Shown here: one piece after another, positions 1-11,539 of the stretch
How positions within the stretch are numbered: position 1 is the stretch's first letter
How the letters are laid out: each line of letters starts with the position of its first letter
Source: Engraulis encrasicolus
Lineage: Eukaryota > Chordata > Actinopteri > Clupeiformes > Engraulidae
Length of the DNA stretch: 64,000 nucleotides
NCBI RefSeq assembly: GCF_034702125.1
Contig: NC_085875.1
Coordinates: 21,820,652-21,884,651, forward strand
Direction of reading: 5' to 3'
Program-made: the position numbers and the translations under genes
The notes under the pieces: model-generated
The model's database searches: none
The model's input: the letters and a program-made list of their open reading frames with translations, nothing else
Told to the model about the DNA's origin: nothing

Positions 1-239
1 TCTAACATTTTTGTGTCCCATTAATGTTTCTTGATGAATGTATCTACTATAGAGGATTTTAAAAAGTATAAAATAGCTTCTAGAATGCTAATAATGCTAA
101 TATTGTAGGCTAGGTGTTAGCCTAAACGTTTTAAATATTTAGCTTTTCTAATAAGATATTTGTAGCCTATGTGTGTTTATATGGTTAAGAAAATTGATGT
201 AAGTATTTTAGAAATACTTTGCATAATGTGAAGTATTTA

Positions 240-1563
240 GTGTTTCCAAAAAATCACCAACCAATTGATGATTCTGTTAAAGATATAGAGGTGTCTACTA
301 GACATACATTAAATGTGCCAAATGCCCTGATGGAGCTACATCCTCTCTGGATTTCAGCACCCATTGCTTAATCATGCTTTGGAAAATCTGGAGAGGAGCA
401 TAAGTATGCTAGACAAGCAAAGGCTACGGATCTAGCTTTCTTCTTGCACTGTCAAAACTTAGACATGAAGACTTATTGGTCAGTGTTTAATCAGTCACTG
501 TCATCAAAGGAACAACAGACTACTGCGGGGTATTTGCCAATAGTCCTCGCTACAGCACACGTTTTGATACTTTGAATACAAATGCATTGTCATATCGTAA
601 CATTTTGGACAGGAACAGTTATCACAGTTGACCAAGCATTGTACTGCAGACTTGAAGAGTTAAAGTGGGCAATTTCAGATTAGAACAACAGATGAATACC
701 TCGCCTAGGAGGACTTAACTTGTCAATCAACTTCCTTAAGGCCATAGGAGAACATATGAATGGATCTGGACTGACCAATGTATGGATGGTGGATTGCTTG
801 GATAAGGCCCTGTTGAACTTGTTCTGGCAGGAAAGGCATCCAACAAAGCCATGGCACACAAGTTTTCTCTGCAATCCCTTTAGGGTCTTCTCATGCCAAG
901 TCTTCTCTACCTGTCTTGCTAGGATGGCTAATGGTGATGATCCTCAGACAATTAGTGAACTGATTTCATTCCAGTATCAGGAAAAGGACAGAAATCTTCT
1001 GCATGATATTGCTGAGAGTCAATCTGATGATGTGAACTGGTGGCAGTATATGGATATGGTTACTGTTCTGTTGCAATACACAAGAGAACAACGTGAAGCT
1101 ACCTGGGATCTGAATTTTCACTCTTTCAGCCTAATGTTGCCCTACTTTAAGCGGTATGGCCATCTTAATTATGCACAATGGGGCCCAGTGTATCTACTTG
1201 ATGAGTCAGCTTCCAGAACCATTTTGTCTGAATTCCAAAAAGGCCACTTTGTGGTCAAGAGATTGGCTCACAAGTTTAGCCAGATTCTGATCAGGCTATG
1301 AAGTGGGTAAATGTCACAGGCAATAAAAGAGCATCATTGTGATCACAGAGACAGCCTCAGCTTTGTGTAGGTGGACACTCTCTTTTAACCTGAGATCACA
1401 CATTGCAGATCAAACATATAAAATGTACAGTGTCCTCCCCATGGCAGCAAGAAACTTCACAATGACGGAATCTACTCACGGCAGATTAGAAACAATACGG
1501 AGTAAAAGTTCTTTACAAACATTTGTGCGTACCCGGTTCCTTGGACTCACGTCTCCTGACTGA
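240..1563 (+). pseudogene. Fragment of a multi-copy fish transposase-like family
   Basis: The longest open stretch (720-1301, 193 codons) carries FLKAIGEHMNGSG near its start, then WWQYMDMVTVLLQYTREQRE and LPYFKRYGHLNYAQWGPVYL. From memory this pattern is typical of a large repeated family in fish genomes and recalls the C-terminal half of DUF6589-type proteins; that link is an inference. Coding similarity seems to continue upstream (TVDQALYCRLEELKWAISD at about 625-683, then a stop). Downstream it resumes in another frame (ALCRWTLSFNLRSHIADQT, about 1360-1416), so there are at least one stop and one frameshift. I see no start or boundary. The copy is dead and probably lost its 3' end to the DIRS element that follows. 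Confidence 0.55.
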
Positions 1564-1599
1564 GGTCAGGAATACCCTGAAGGACACGAGTTACAAGAG

Positions 1600-3336
1600 C
1601 TTGACTAGTTCTAGCCTGCTCTGTCCCTTTGTTCTCTTGACTATGGTCGACTGCTGGCAAAGAATTTCAGTGGAGTCAGACTCTGACTCCCCCCTGGCAA
1701 AGTGCTTCGATCTCCCGCCTAAGGTGGGCAACTCTTTATCCCAACTCCCTGCCACCACAGAGAATCTCATACAGTACTGACCACCACCCTAGTGGCTGAT
1801 GTGGCTTCCCCAGCTCGAGCAGCTGCCTTGGAGCCCCTTGGGCATCACCACAGGCCACTGCGCTTGGCACGAAAGCGCACCCTGTCACAAGGCATGGCGC
1901 GCTCCAAAAGTCCTGCATAATGCACCACGAGCGCCTTCGCCTGACACCTCCCTTTTTCCCCTCCTGCAAGGAAGCGAGATTTCTCAGGGTTTCCCACGGG
2001 GCTCAGGGGCCTCAGCTGAGAGCATAGGGGCTTCAGCCCCTCCTGCTACTTTCCCCTCTCCTGCAGGTTCGAGTCTGGCAACGGACCAGGAGGAGGACAT
2101 ACCCCAGCCCAGGGGCCACCTGCCCCTATGGGTCTGGCAAGGGAACATTTGAACCTAAACGCTTTTCTGGATAACGTTATCAGGACAATTTAAGGGGCCA
2201 GGGCCCAATCTACTTTGACACTGTATAACCTGAAGTGGTCTGTCTTCCAACGCTAGTGTGACCAACGAAAGTGTTCAGTACCGATGGTGTTGTCCTTCCT
2301 ACAAGACTTATTGGGGGGAGACAAGGCTTTACCATTTAAGTCTACTTTGCAGCGATTTCATCGTGCCATGTAGGATTCGTTCCAACACTCTGAGTGCCCA
2401 TCCACTAGATACTTACGCCCCATGCTACATCAGACGATACCCTCCTGGGATATCTCTCTAGTACTGGAGGCTATGTGTGGGGCCCCTTTCGAGCCCCTCC
2501 AAGAGGGGCCTCTCCAAACTGCTTTTGCACACCACCTTTCAGATCCGTGGAAGAGAGGTGACAACACAACTTGTGCCCTGTGCACGCTTAACGCATCTAC
2601 ATGAACAGGACTCACTCTTTTAGGAACACTGAGCAGCTGTTTGTGTGCTTCATCAAGCCCTCTACAGGGCTCACAGTTTTGAAATAGAGGTCTCCAAATG
2701 GTTGGTTCAAACCATTGCCCTGGCATATGAGTCCAAGGGTCGCCAACCCCTGGCTCAGATTAGGGCTCACTTTACCAGTGCAGGTCTCTACATCTTGTCC
2801 TCTCTTCAAGGGTGCAGCAGTTTCAGAGGTGTGCAGAGCGGTTGGTTGGGCCACCCCCGCCACCTTTGTCCGGTTCTACCGGCTAGATGTGACCACGTTG
2901 CCACAGGAACATAGGGTTCTGGGCAGGACCACTGATTGTCTGTAGGGTGATAGGAACACTATCCTTACAGGATGCTCTTGGAGTTCTGCCTAGTTTGGAC
3001 CAGCAATCGGGAGTGATTGTAACTCTCCCATAGATATGCGAACGATTCGACTGAAAGAGAGCATTAGGACATGAATATGTCCCCGTTCTCTGAAGGAGAT
3101 GAGTGAGCCATCTCTCAAGACAACCTTATTGCCGACAGCTGAAGAGATGTTTGGCATCAAAGTGGCTTATTTGCGCGCAACCATTCGGTTTTGACAAAGT
3201 GGACATCCTGCCCACACAGTTGATTGGAACTTTGGCATGATTGCAAAGGTCTTCAGCTAATCGTACAGCTGAGAGTGCGCTCCCATAGAGATGGCTCACT
3301 CATCTCCTTCAAAGAACAGGGGACATATTCCTGTCC
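1600..3336 (+). mobile_element. Decayed DIRS-like (tyrosine-recombinase) retroelement
   Basis: The 3' part encodes tyrosine-recombinase motifs (separate entry). After it lies an inverted repeat: about 3066-3119 is complementary to about 3285-3336, sharing the core GGAGATGAGTGAGCCATCTC. This is the kind of terminal inverted structure found at DIRS ends. The 1800-2150 stretch is GC-rich and Pro/Ala/Ser-rich when translated; it may be the gag-like part, but I cannot confirm that. I found no reverse transcriptase. The left boundary is a guess. Confidence 0.55.
2410..2945 (+). pseudogene. DIRS tyrosine recombinase, broken
   Basis: Pieces in different frames line up in the order expected for a DIRS recombinase. 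About 2440-2604 reads SWDISLVLEAMCGAPFEPLQ and then TAFAHHLSDPWKRG. About 2610-2660 reads EQLFVCFIKPSTG. About 2700-2945 reads IALAYESKGRQPLAQIRAH in one frame and GAAVSEVCRAVGWATPATFV followed by RFYRLDV in another. RFYRLDV contains the expected nucleophilic tyrosine near the C-terminus, and RAH is the expected R-x-H box. At least two frameshifts are needed, so the product is not functional. Confidence 0.7.
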
Positions 3337-4150
3337 CAATATGTAGTCTTTTAGATAATACTATCTTCTTTGCCTCTCTTTCTTTCCAAATCTTATTGAA
3401 TGACAATTTTGTATGATAATGTGCTTCATGGAGACTATTGCTATTGAATGCCAGTTTACGAGAATATCTTATTATTAGAACGCCATAATTATAGTATTTT
3501 TTATCTTTTTGCCATGACAATTTGGCTTTGTGTAAGTGTAGGAATACATGATAAATGCAAATATGTGAGCATTGCACATTTATTTCCATGGAGAAGTGGT
3601 ACTTTCTATGTATTATGCCCAAAATCAAGAATTTCGGCGGCCATTTTGTTTTTTGCCCATTTCATGGTCAAAAACTCAAAATTCAGCTTGGGAACCAGGC
3701 TAGCTGAATTCAGGGTACTCTAATTGTCTTAGTAAACAAGGTTCCCAACTTTTACTAAAAAATGCTTCTAACACCCTTATAAAGGGCCTTTTTCTGGAAA
3801 TGCTTCTAGTCTATAGTGCAGAATTAGCATTTCCTTGGCAAACTGAACTGAACAGTCCTCAGTGGCAGCTGCATGAAGCGCCCATCTTCCTCTCCCCAAC
3901 ACTTGCACACCGACCCCACACCCATTCCTCTTTCACTTTTTCACACCCGCACATGTTCTACCCATTTCTTGCTCTGTCTTCTCTCTTCTTTTTTATTCTC
4001 TCTCTCTATCACACATAGTCGTCATCAGTGACCACAGTGCAGTATTATACACAGAAGTTCTAAAAGTGTTTTGTGGAAGGATGCGTTGCTGTTCCTAAAG
4101 CGTGTGTGAGTGTGTGTGTGATTGTGAGTGTATGTAGAATACATGCCGGC

Positions 4151-4153
<3 letters not shown>

Positions 4154-4229
<76 letters not shown>
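4154..4229. repeat. (GT)n microsatellite
   Basis: An uninterrupted run of about 38 GT units. Confidence 0.98.
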
Positions 4230-4230
<1 letters not shown>

Positions 4231-4397
4231 ATGAGTACGCACACCTATATGTGTGTGCATGCACTCCTTCTTTCTCTCTTTTTCCTTCTCTCATTCATTT
4301 TCTCAGCTGTTTTTGCCACGTGCTTTCTTCTAGTCTTTTGGGCTCAGTAATCTACACTACATTTTCGGAATTCTAATTCTACTGAACAACCCAGTAC

Positions 4398-4502
<105 letters not shown>

Positions 4503-4872
4503 AGGAAAAGTGCATACTCGTCCCAGCCGTGGCTCTAACGGCTGGGCACTGGACAAAAAAAAGAAAAGAAAAAGTGCATACCCATCCAACCCAATCATTG
4601 ATGAGAAGAAGTGCAAATTTCAGGCCTTGAAGTATAAAGTGAAATTCATAATTTAAAACTTGGAGGTTTTCAGTCAGAATCAGCAGATTCTTCAAAGTCT
4701 TTTAGTCTTCATATGAAGCCCGGGTGTGTTAAACGCAGAGCCAATGAGGGGCCTTTTACTGACTCATATGCACTTTTCCCGCCAATCAGCTAATTCAATT
4801 GGGGACACAGGCTTTGAATGAGTTTTTAACTGAACGGAGAATGCCCATGCAACACTCAGCAGAAAATTTGAT

Positions 4873-5028
4873 AAAACTCCCGAACACTAACAATTTCACT
4901 GTTTTCTTTGATACATGTTTTGGTCCTACCTTCATCAGGTTAAGTTTAAGTTTTTACCTGATGAAGGTCTAGGACCGAAACATTGTGTATTAAAGAAAAC
5001 AGTGAAATGGTCAGTGTGCGGGAGTTTC
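4873..5028. repeat. Foldback repeat, about 156 bp
   Basis: The two halves are reverse complements with a short loop: AAACTCCCG...CAATTTCACTGTTTTCTTTG...CCTTCATCAGG pairs with CCTGATGAAGG...AAAGAAAACAGTGAAATGG...CGGGAGTTT. It contains a CTGATGAAGG...GACCGAAAC motif. A related layout occurs at 55,078-55,262. It is probably a small non-autonomous foldback element; the superfamily is not clear. Confidence 0.75.
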
Positions 5029-5687
5029 TAATAAATTCAGAAAGAGGTAGCCTAGAACTCAATTATTTAATTTGTGGGTAGGTGGGATATGAGCTTATTT
5101 CTACAAATGGGCCTGGGCTTTAAGTATAGTCATCAAAAGTACACTTTAAGTATATGTGTTTTTCAACTGGGTTAATGTACTGAGATGAAAAAGCATATGA
5201 AATCCAGACTGCCAGAAGAAGCCATTCTACTCCAACAGGGGAGAAAAGAAGGACTACAGTACAAGGGTGCACTAGGAAGTTCTGAGGGGTCTAAAGCTGG
5301 TAGACTTTACAGAGTACAGTGTAAATTGCAGTTAATTTCAGGACTGCCATGAAAAGTGAACTTCAAATGGAGCCGACCTTATAAATATCTTTGACCTCAT
5401 AACATTTTCCAATCAGGTTCAAGACAAAGCAGAAAAAAGAAATAGGCCTAATGGGATACTCAGTCCAAATGTTTATTACAGTGTGTGAGGATGTAAAACA
5501 CTTCATCCTTACTCATTTTTGTTCCCTTTTCTTCACCCATCCTATTCTCTACTGGGCCCTAAGTTACATATTCATAAAACCTTTTAGAGCCTTCTTGACT
5601 GTGCATTTTTGACTTCATGACTCTTCAATTATGTAGGCCTTACTAGTCATCACTTTACCCTCATAGTGGCATTAGTATACTGGAAAC

Positions 5688-5904
5688 CAGTGGTTCTCAA
5701 CATTTTTTAGTAAACACCACCTGGACCTAAGCCACCCAACATTCCACCTCATCATAAGACTGCCAATGTGCCCCTTAGTAGGCCTATTAAAACAAAATGG
5801 ACTAATGCCCCTCAGTGGCAGCTAAGCTGAGCTTAGCTCTGTATCTTTCCCAGCTCTCCCCAATGTCCTCTAAGGTGCTGTAGAGCCCCCATCGAGAAAC
5901 ATAA
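5688..5904. mobile_element. hAT-type MITE, degraded
   Basis: It starts CAGTGGTTCTCAACATTTTT and ends near CCATCGAGAAACA, an imperfect inverted match of the start. CAGTGGTTCTCAAC ends are a familiar hAT signature in fish. No clear 8-bp duplication remains. Confidence 0.5.
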
Positions 5905-6356
5905 TAATGATCCTAAATGTCCATCTTGCACAAATACTCATGTAACCACAGAAAATAACGTAAGAAACCCCAATCAAAAAATATAATGCCCTTAACATCC
6001 AAATGCAGAATATTCACATGAACTTGAAATAAATAAATGAATGAATAATAAATTTAAAAAACAGTTGTCCATCACAATACCATGCAACTTCCATGACACT
6101 TGGATCTGAACCTTGCATGCAGAGACCATGGTGCAGTCAAGAAAACATGGTACAAAATCAATGACCCCCGCTGTAAACATAGAAAGAATTTTCTAGAAAG
6201 TTGTTTTTTTGTACTCCATCCACCCATCTCCTCCTTCCCTTCCGTTTCCATTTGCACCACTAAATGAATGACTTATCGGCACAGTACAGCGCTTTGCAGT
6301 CAAGGTCTTTGCCTGTTTCTCTATAGCCAAGTTGACTACCACTGTTTTGTCTCTTC

Positions 6357-6425
6357 AAGTCAAGTCAAGTGTACTTTATCGTCAAATATCTATGTAACAC
6401 AAGGTTGTTCTCTAACACATACACT
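6357..6425 (+). repeat. Dispersed repeat head (AGTCAAGTC type)
   Basis: The segment has AAGTCAAGTCAAGTG followed by an ACTTTATCGTCA-type motif. Comparable segments lie at about 7488-7530 (AGTAAGAGTAAG...TTTATTTGTCACATACA) and 48,300-48,340 (GAGTCAAGTC...TTTATTGTCAC). They look like copies of one dispersed fish repeat whose extent I cannot define. Confidence 0.45.
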
Positions 6426-6438
6426 CATACAAGCAGGG

Positions 6439-6439
<1 letters not shown>

Positions 6440-6495
<56 letters not shown>
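6440..6495. repeat. (AC)n microsatellite
   Basis: About 28 AC units, directly after the dispersed repeat head. Confidence 0.97.
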
Positions 6496-6496
<1 letters not shown>

Positions 6497-7327
6497 CAGT
6501 AAAAAAAAAGACATGACTCTTCACTCTTACACAGTTCACACAAACCTATAACCAAATCAGTGTAACTGATAACAGAAAAGCGGCTTTGTACTCAGTGACA
6601 CACACACTTTTCAAGATGTAACAAAATTAATTGCGAAACTGTGAATATAACTCACTGCTTTACACATGATTTCCAAAATGCTGAACACACTCTATAACCT
6701 CTTCAAAATGACATACTTTGTGAATAGAGAAACCAAGAGGCAAAGTGTGCTTTTACTTGTTACTCTAGTTGCTGCATATGCTAATACTGTGATGGGTGCG
6801 TTAATGATTTGGTACAAAAACTAAATTGATTTGGTTGGTTTTTTTTACAATTAAGTAATCAGTTAAGCAAAACGTGTTGGGTTTTGCAATGTATCTAAAC
6901 TGATATTCTGATTTGGTGTGAGGTTGTTGCATTTGCTTGAAGAATTCTGCAAAAACAGTGTTACAAAGTTGCAAAAAATGAGCTTTAGCAATCGTTAAAA
7001 AATTGAAAGAGTATGTTGTGCTCTGCTATGCTTTTGCTCTATGCCTTCTTGTTTGGCTTTTGTTTGTTTATTCTCCTTTTGCTGTTATTCTTGGCTGCGG
7101 TGCAGTGGCTGCTCTCAGGTAGGTGTGGTCTATAAAACGGTGCTGGGAGCACTACCGTCCTACAGCCAAATGGCAGCAGAATTTCACTTTGACCTTTTCA
7201 CTTGTTAGTGTTGCTATTGCTCATTTTATTTTCATCATTGGCGTAGTTGGCCTGTCTGCAATGTTTTTTCTTTCTTCTTTGCACTTTCTTCCAGGTCATC
7301 AGTCAGAGGTGGATGGCATTGCATAAA

Positions 7328-7359
<32 letters not shown>

Positions 7360-7636
7360 GCGCGCGCACGTATGTGTGCTAACTTGTATACAGGCCTATG
7401 TGTTGGTCACGATGATGTCAAGTTTCCCTGCAGAGTGCGGGTAAATTGAGATACTTTTCCTGTGTGTGTGTGTGTGTGTGTGTGTTTACGAGTAAGAGTA
7501 AGAGTAATTTATTTGTCACATACAACCTGTAGGGTCTCCCAGCCACTTCTCCTCCCTTCCACTAGGGGACGGGACGCTATACAAAACTAGCGCAACCAAT
7601 ACCCCAATCCCAGAATGCAACATCCAGGTCAATAAC

Positions 7637-8117
7637 CATAGAGGTAGAAAATAACACTAGAGAGGACACAGCAATTTGCGACAGCACTGGGAAATGGCAG
7701 CTGGAGCTTCCCAACTTCCGTAGGTAGTGTAGGTACCTTCTGGCAATGCAAGTCAATGGAGAACACGCCCAACCCTCTCAAGAAATTGACTAAAACTGTG
7801 TAAATATGAAGTAACACTTTAATCAAAGACCAGATTTGAAATGTCAGGCTAAATATCTACTTAAATCATATGAGTCGATAAAATGCATTTAAAAATCAAA
7901 TAATATATTTTATGAACATAGTTAGCAACACACTTCAACTATTGTCCTTGTATAGTGTGTTGGTGGACATTTTCACATGATTAAGCCATTTTTGACAGAG
8001 GTGAGCCTCGTTCTCCGTTAATTTCCATTTCTCTGATCTACCTACAGATAATGGCCGCTACAGATTGCCGTAAAAAGGGGGGCGGGGTCCTCTCTAGTGT
8101 TATTTTCTACCTCTATG
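7637..8117. mobile_element. hAT-type MITE with intact 31-bp TIRs
   Basis: Positions 7637-7667 (starting CATAGAGGTAGAAAATAACA) are the exact reverse complement of 8087-8117. Perfect 8-bp duplications TCAATAAC flank it at 7629-7636 and 8118-8125. An 8-bp duplication with CA...TG ends points to a hAT-mobilised, non-autonomous element of 481 bp. There is no coding capacity. The perfect TIRs and duplications suggest a fairly recent insertion. Confidence 0.9.
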
Positions 8118-8443
8118 TCAATAACATTCTGAAAACAATTAGCAACTTGCTCTTTTTCCGTTTGCTCTCCTGCAAGACGGAGCTGCGTCAATGCGCAGTA
8201 CAAGGGACTGTGCACACAAAACTCTGAACATAGCTTTTATCTGATATTTAGGCCGAATACAGATAATATAACGCTTAGTTCATCCCTACACAGCTGTAAA
8301 TTTATTTTCTTTGCAAAGTTTCTGTCAGAGACAACAGTGTCTTTGGTTTCTACTGTTGGAAGGCAGTAGCCCATTAATAAGTCGGTAGCCTGGACGTTCC
8401 TGCTCAAGACTTCATCCGGATTCATTTGTGAAACTTTGATGCA

Positions 8444-8683
8444 TCAAGACAATCGCACGGCCGGACTGTGCGAGCAACCTTTCCCAACCTTCCTGACCTG
8501 GACCAAACGAGTCCTGTCTCGCTGGAGCGAGAATCGGAGGCCTTGGACCCACAGACTGCGCGCGCTGCTGGACAAGTCATCCACAAACTCTGAGGATAAC
8601 CACTCTCTCTCCTGAAAAGGCTGGAAGCCTTTCCATCGTACACAGTAGTCATATCTGGGCATATTATATGGTTGTGACGTCAT
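8444..8683 (-). CDS. Hypothetical small open frame
   Basis: A 79-codon frame contains YDYCVRWKGFQPFQEREW and then a basic, Leu-rich tail. RWKG is vaguely chromodomain-like, but the rest does not fit, and I do not recognise a family. I see no splice sites or neighbours that support it. It may be part of the repeat-rich surroundings (8700-9150 is repeat-like) rather than a gene. Confidence 0.15.
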   Translation of the reverse strand: MTSQPYNMPRYDYCVRWKGFQPFQEREWLSSEFVDDLSSSARSLWVQGLRFSLQRDRTRLVQVRKVGKGCSHSPAVRLS

Positions 8684-9000
8684 CGGTCGAATGCTCCATT
8701 CATTTCAACGGGGCTCCCCAACGTTCGCACATCTGTTATTTTTCAATAACGGACGGGTTGGTCTATAACAGACCGCTGTCAATGGCAACAACACTTTTCA
8801 CTGCTAAAGCGACTTTTCAACAAGACTCTAATCAGCTGCTGTGATAGACAACACCTGTTGTCCTGGCTACCTAGCTGTTGCCGAGCGGTGTTCCACAACG
8901 GCACTGTTTTGTTTTGCGCAGCAACAATCTTAACATTAAATAGGCCTAAAGAAATGTCCCCGCCATGTGTGAATCATTTAAGTATATCCATATAATAAGC

Positions 9001-9145
9001 GGGTTAACTTTCGGCGAGTCGGTCGCTTTGTGGAATAGCAGCACTTCAGAGAGAACAAGACCCCTCCGCTCCGCGTCGGGGTCTAAAGATTCTCTCTGTC
9101 GTGCTGCTATTCCACGGTAGCGACCTTCTCACCGAACGTTAACCC
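9001..9145. mobile_element. Palindromic MITE, 145 bp, TTAA near both ends
   Basis: GGGTTAACTTTCGGCGAG pairs with CTCACCGAACGTTAACCC. Inside, GGTCGCT..GTGGAATAGCAGCAC pairs with GTGCTGCTATTCCAC..AGCGACC. TTAA occurs symmetrically at 9004-9007 and 9139-9142. If TTAA is the target duplication, a Kolobok- or piggyBac-type mobiliser is likely; the outer GGG/CCC match leaves this open. Confidence 0.65.
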
Positions 9146-9255
9146 TTACATATTAATCTACTGTCGGTTTAGATATGTTTGAAGTAAGATTGGCTGATTT
9201 TCGTATACATGTCTGATTCCCTTCTGTCTCCCCTTTGTGTTTAATTAGCAACCTG

Positions 9256-10936
9256 GGGGCGTATTACAGAAACTTCCTTTCTTGAGAATCTTATCTTATC
9301 TGTCTTGTTACCGCGGCAACGGCACCTTAGGACCGAATTTAGGACAAGCGTATTACAGAACAACGTTTCCTAAGTTGTTTTGCGCATCCTATCTTAAGTT
9401 AAGAAAGGGGTATTACAGAAGCATCCTAACTTCGAAAAATCCTAAATAATTGGTCCTAACTTTAGGATAACCCTTATGCTGTCCTAAGTGGTGTTTTGAC
9501 AGTTATTTCTATTTCAGTTATCAAGAAAATAGGCTATGGCAGGGATTTTATTAGGTCTACAACGTAGGGAAAATCGAAATTTATACATAGAGAGGGCAAT
9601 GCGGGACCCCGGCGACGTTTTACGGTTTGACGATCATATTTTAATAAGCCAGTACCGTCTGCCCCGGCACGTAATTATAGCCTTAACAACTTGCAAGACC
9701 TACGCGGCGACATGGGGCCCTGCCAGTAATTACGCAGGTAACGAATGCGCTTCGTTTTTTTGCCAAAGGCGATTTTCAGTCAGAAGTGGCTGACCTTTCA
9801 TACATTTCACAGCCGGCAATGTCAAGAAATGTAGAGGAGGTGGCGACGGCAATTGGCCGTCTGGCAAACAGATATATTCGTTACCCTGCTCGGCAGGAGA
9901 TAACCGTTATAAAAGAGGCGTTTTACCGGCACTCCAGCATGCCGGGAGTGTTGGGGCTAGTGGACGGCTCTTTGCTCCCTATTAAAGCACCTATAGTGGA
10001 CGAGAGAGCATATGTTTGCAGGAAGGGATTCCACGGAATTAATGTGCAGGCAGTGGGGGACCATAGGATGGTAATCCGCCATCTAGTGGCAAGGTGGCCC
10101 GGATCTGCCCATGACTCGTTCATATTCAACACGAGGTGATGCACTTTTCTTGTGTTACATTAGGGCCTAGGCTACATTATAGGCCTACACTAAATCTATC
10201 TAGGCTACTTTGTCTAGCCTACTGTAGCCACTAACCTAGTTCTACTTTACTACTGCAGTGACCTAGACACTTACTTGGAGGAAGGGAATGTAAGTGGTTG
10301 GCTGCTAGGGGACTCTGGGTATACATTGAAGGTAGAGGTGTGTCGTTCATGAACGAGCCGGTTCATTTGAACGGCTCCCTGAAGTGAACGATGGGAACCG
10401 GATCACTGCTGGGGGAGCCACTCGACCGTTATTTCGTTCATTTTTCATTCATTTTAAGCACGTGACCTCGACCAGAGTAATTAAATATGGGAAAAAACAC
10501 AAATGTTTACCTCAAAGAGAGGCAAAAATGGTCTTTAAGAGCAGGAGAATAATCAGTTGTTGTTTGGACAAAATTACTATTAATATTAATTGAGTCAAAA
10601 TATTACATTCTTAACACTGAATACATAATTCAAAAAAGAGCCAAAAGAGACAGTTTTTGAACGGCTCTTTGAAAGGAACGAGCTTCTTCCATCAAAGAAC
10701 CATAAATCCCATCTCTAATTGAAGGGACACCTCATGACCCCTGTGGTGGGTGAGCAGACTGCACCAGAAATGCGGTAGGCCTATGTGTAATGCCGTCTAA
10801 ATATTCATATTGCAGTGACTTCTGTCTGCAGACACCACTTTGATTTTGCTGTCAATTTGTTTGTTATTAGATACAATCAGGCCCACAAGAAGTGCAGGTC
10901 AAGAATAGAGCGGCTGTTTGGAGTGTGGAAGAGCAG
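9256..10936 (+). pseudogene. PIF/Harbinger transposase, interrupted
   Basis: Exons: 9536-10133 (one frameshift before about 9749), 10259-10774 (split by the MITE at 10,333-10,717) and 10871-10936, with GT donors and AG acceptors in matching phase. Catalytic positions of the Harbinger DDE domain are visible: VDGSLLPIKAP and YVCRKGFHGINVQA, then GDSGY, then RIERLFGVWK, giving D, D and E. VARWPGSAHDSFIF is also characteristic. Three GTATTACAGAA motifs at 9260-9425 may be subterminal repeats. The 3' terminus and any right TIR were not found. HARBI1-like family membership is clear, but this copy is dead. Confidence 0.85.
10333..10717 (+). mobile_element. hAT MITE copy 1 (385 bp), in the Harbinger transposase
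   Basis: It starts TAGAGGTGTGTCGTTCATGA and ends CATCTCTA. Perfect 8-bp duplications ATTGAAGG lie at 10325-10332 and 10718-10725. Counting the duplication once, the Harbinger exon reads on in frame after GDSGYTLK. A near-identical copy in the other orientation lies at 20,153-20,536. It contains many GAACG/CGTTC and GGCTC/GAGCC motifs that can pair internally. Confidence 0.92.
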
Positions 10937-11095
10937 GTGGGCCTAAATGTTGCACCTTGTAGAAAATATCATATATGTCCTACATAATAAGTGTCATGTA
11001 ACCTAATAGTGTACGTCTCACCCATAACCATTATACATTTGTCTAATACCAGATGGAGGTGTCTTCTGTAGCCCATGTTAGCTTGGCTTGACCAA

Positions 11096-11440
11096 ACACA
11101 CACACACACACACACACGTTTGGTCCGCCATTTCGTGTCCACAAGGGACACACACACGTACCCGCGCACACACACACACATACTAGGAGCCTCTCTCTTC
11201 CCTTCTTTTCTCTTTTTATTTTCCTTCCCTGTTTTAGAACATTTGTGCCTTATGATCACACACTCAAGGTGTCCCTCACGCAACTGCCCATCATGCTTCT
11301 CCCATCATCAATGCTTCACCCATCACTGGGGTCCCTCACACCGGGGTCACCAATCCTGGGGGTCCCTCACATGGAATTACGGCTTACACACAATGGGTAC
11401 ACTTCCGATGGCCTCACGGTAGCCATTCCACTTCTGACAC
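11096..11440. repeat. Simple and short tandem repeats
   Basis: (CA)n blocks lie at about 11096-11117 and 11167-11181. At about 11315-11375 there are three approximate copies of a GGGTCCCTCACA...GGGGTCACC unit. No gene is seen. Confidence 0.6.
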
Positions 11441-11471
11441 CATTTGTAGCGAAAGGGGGTAGAGTTGCCCA

Positions 11472-11537
11472 GCCGGGACTCGAACCCAGACTTTCTGGGG
11501 TAGTAAACTGGGGCTCTGACCGCTACACCAAAGAGCC
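11472..11537 (-). ncRNA. tRNA-like Pol III promoter segment (SINE head)
   Basis: On the minus strand the segment reads TGGTGTAGCGG (A-box match, 11520-11530), then GGTTCGAGTCC (B-box match, 11476-11486) with a 5-bp T-stem. The acceptor stem does not close, so it is not a tRNA gene. It is best read as the head of a tRNA-derived SINE or a decayed tRNA copy. Confidence 0.6.
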
Positions 11538-11539
11538 TG

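Larger units (their letters stand above)
5029..7636. other. Gene-free stretch with small repeats
   Basis: I see no coding signal. It contains a degraded hAT-like MITE (5688-5904), an AGTCAAGTCAAGTG-type dispersed repeat head at about 6357, and (AC)n at 6440-6495. (GT)n tracts lie at 7327-7352 and 7461-7485, with another dispersed repeat head at about 7488-7530. Confidence 0.6.

Noticed and set aside
11472..11537. A tRNA gene on the minus strand
   Set aside because: A and B boxes and T-stem are present, but the acceptor stem does not pair. It is kept only as a tRNA-like segment.
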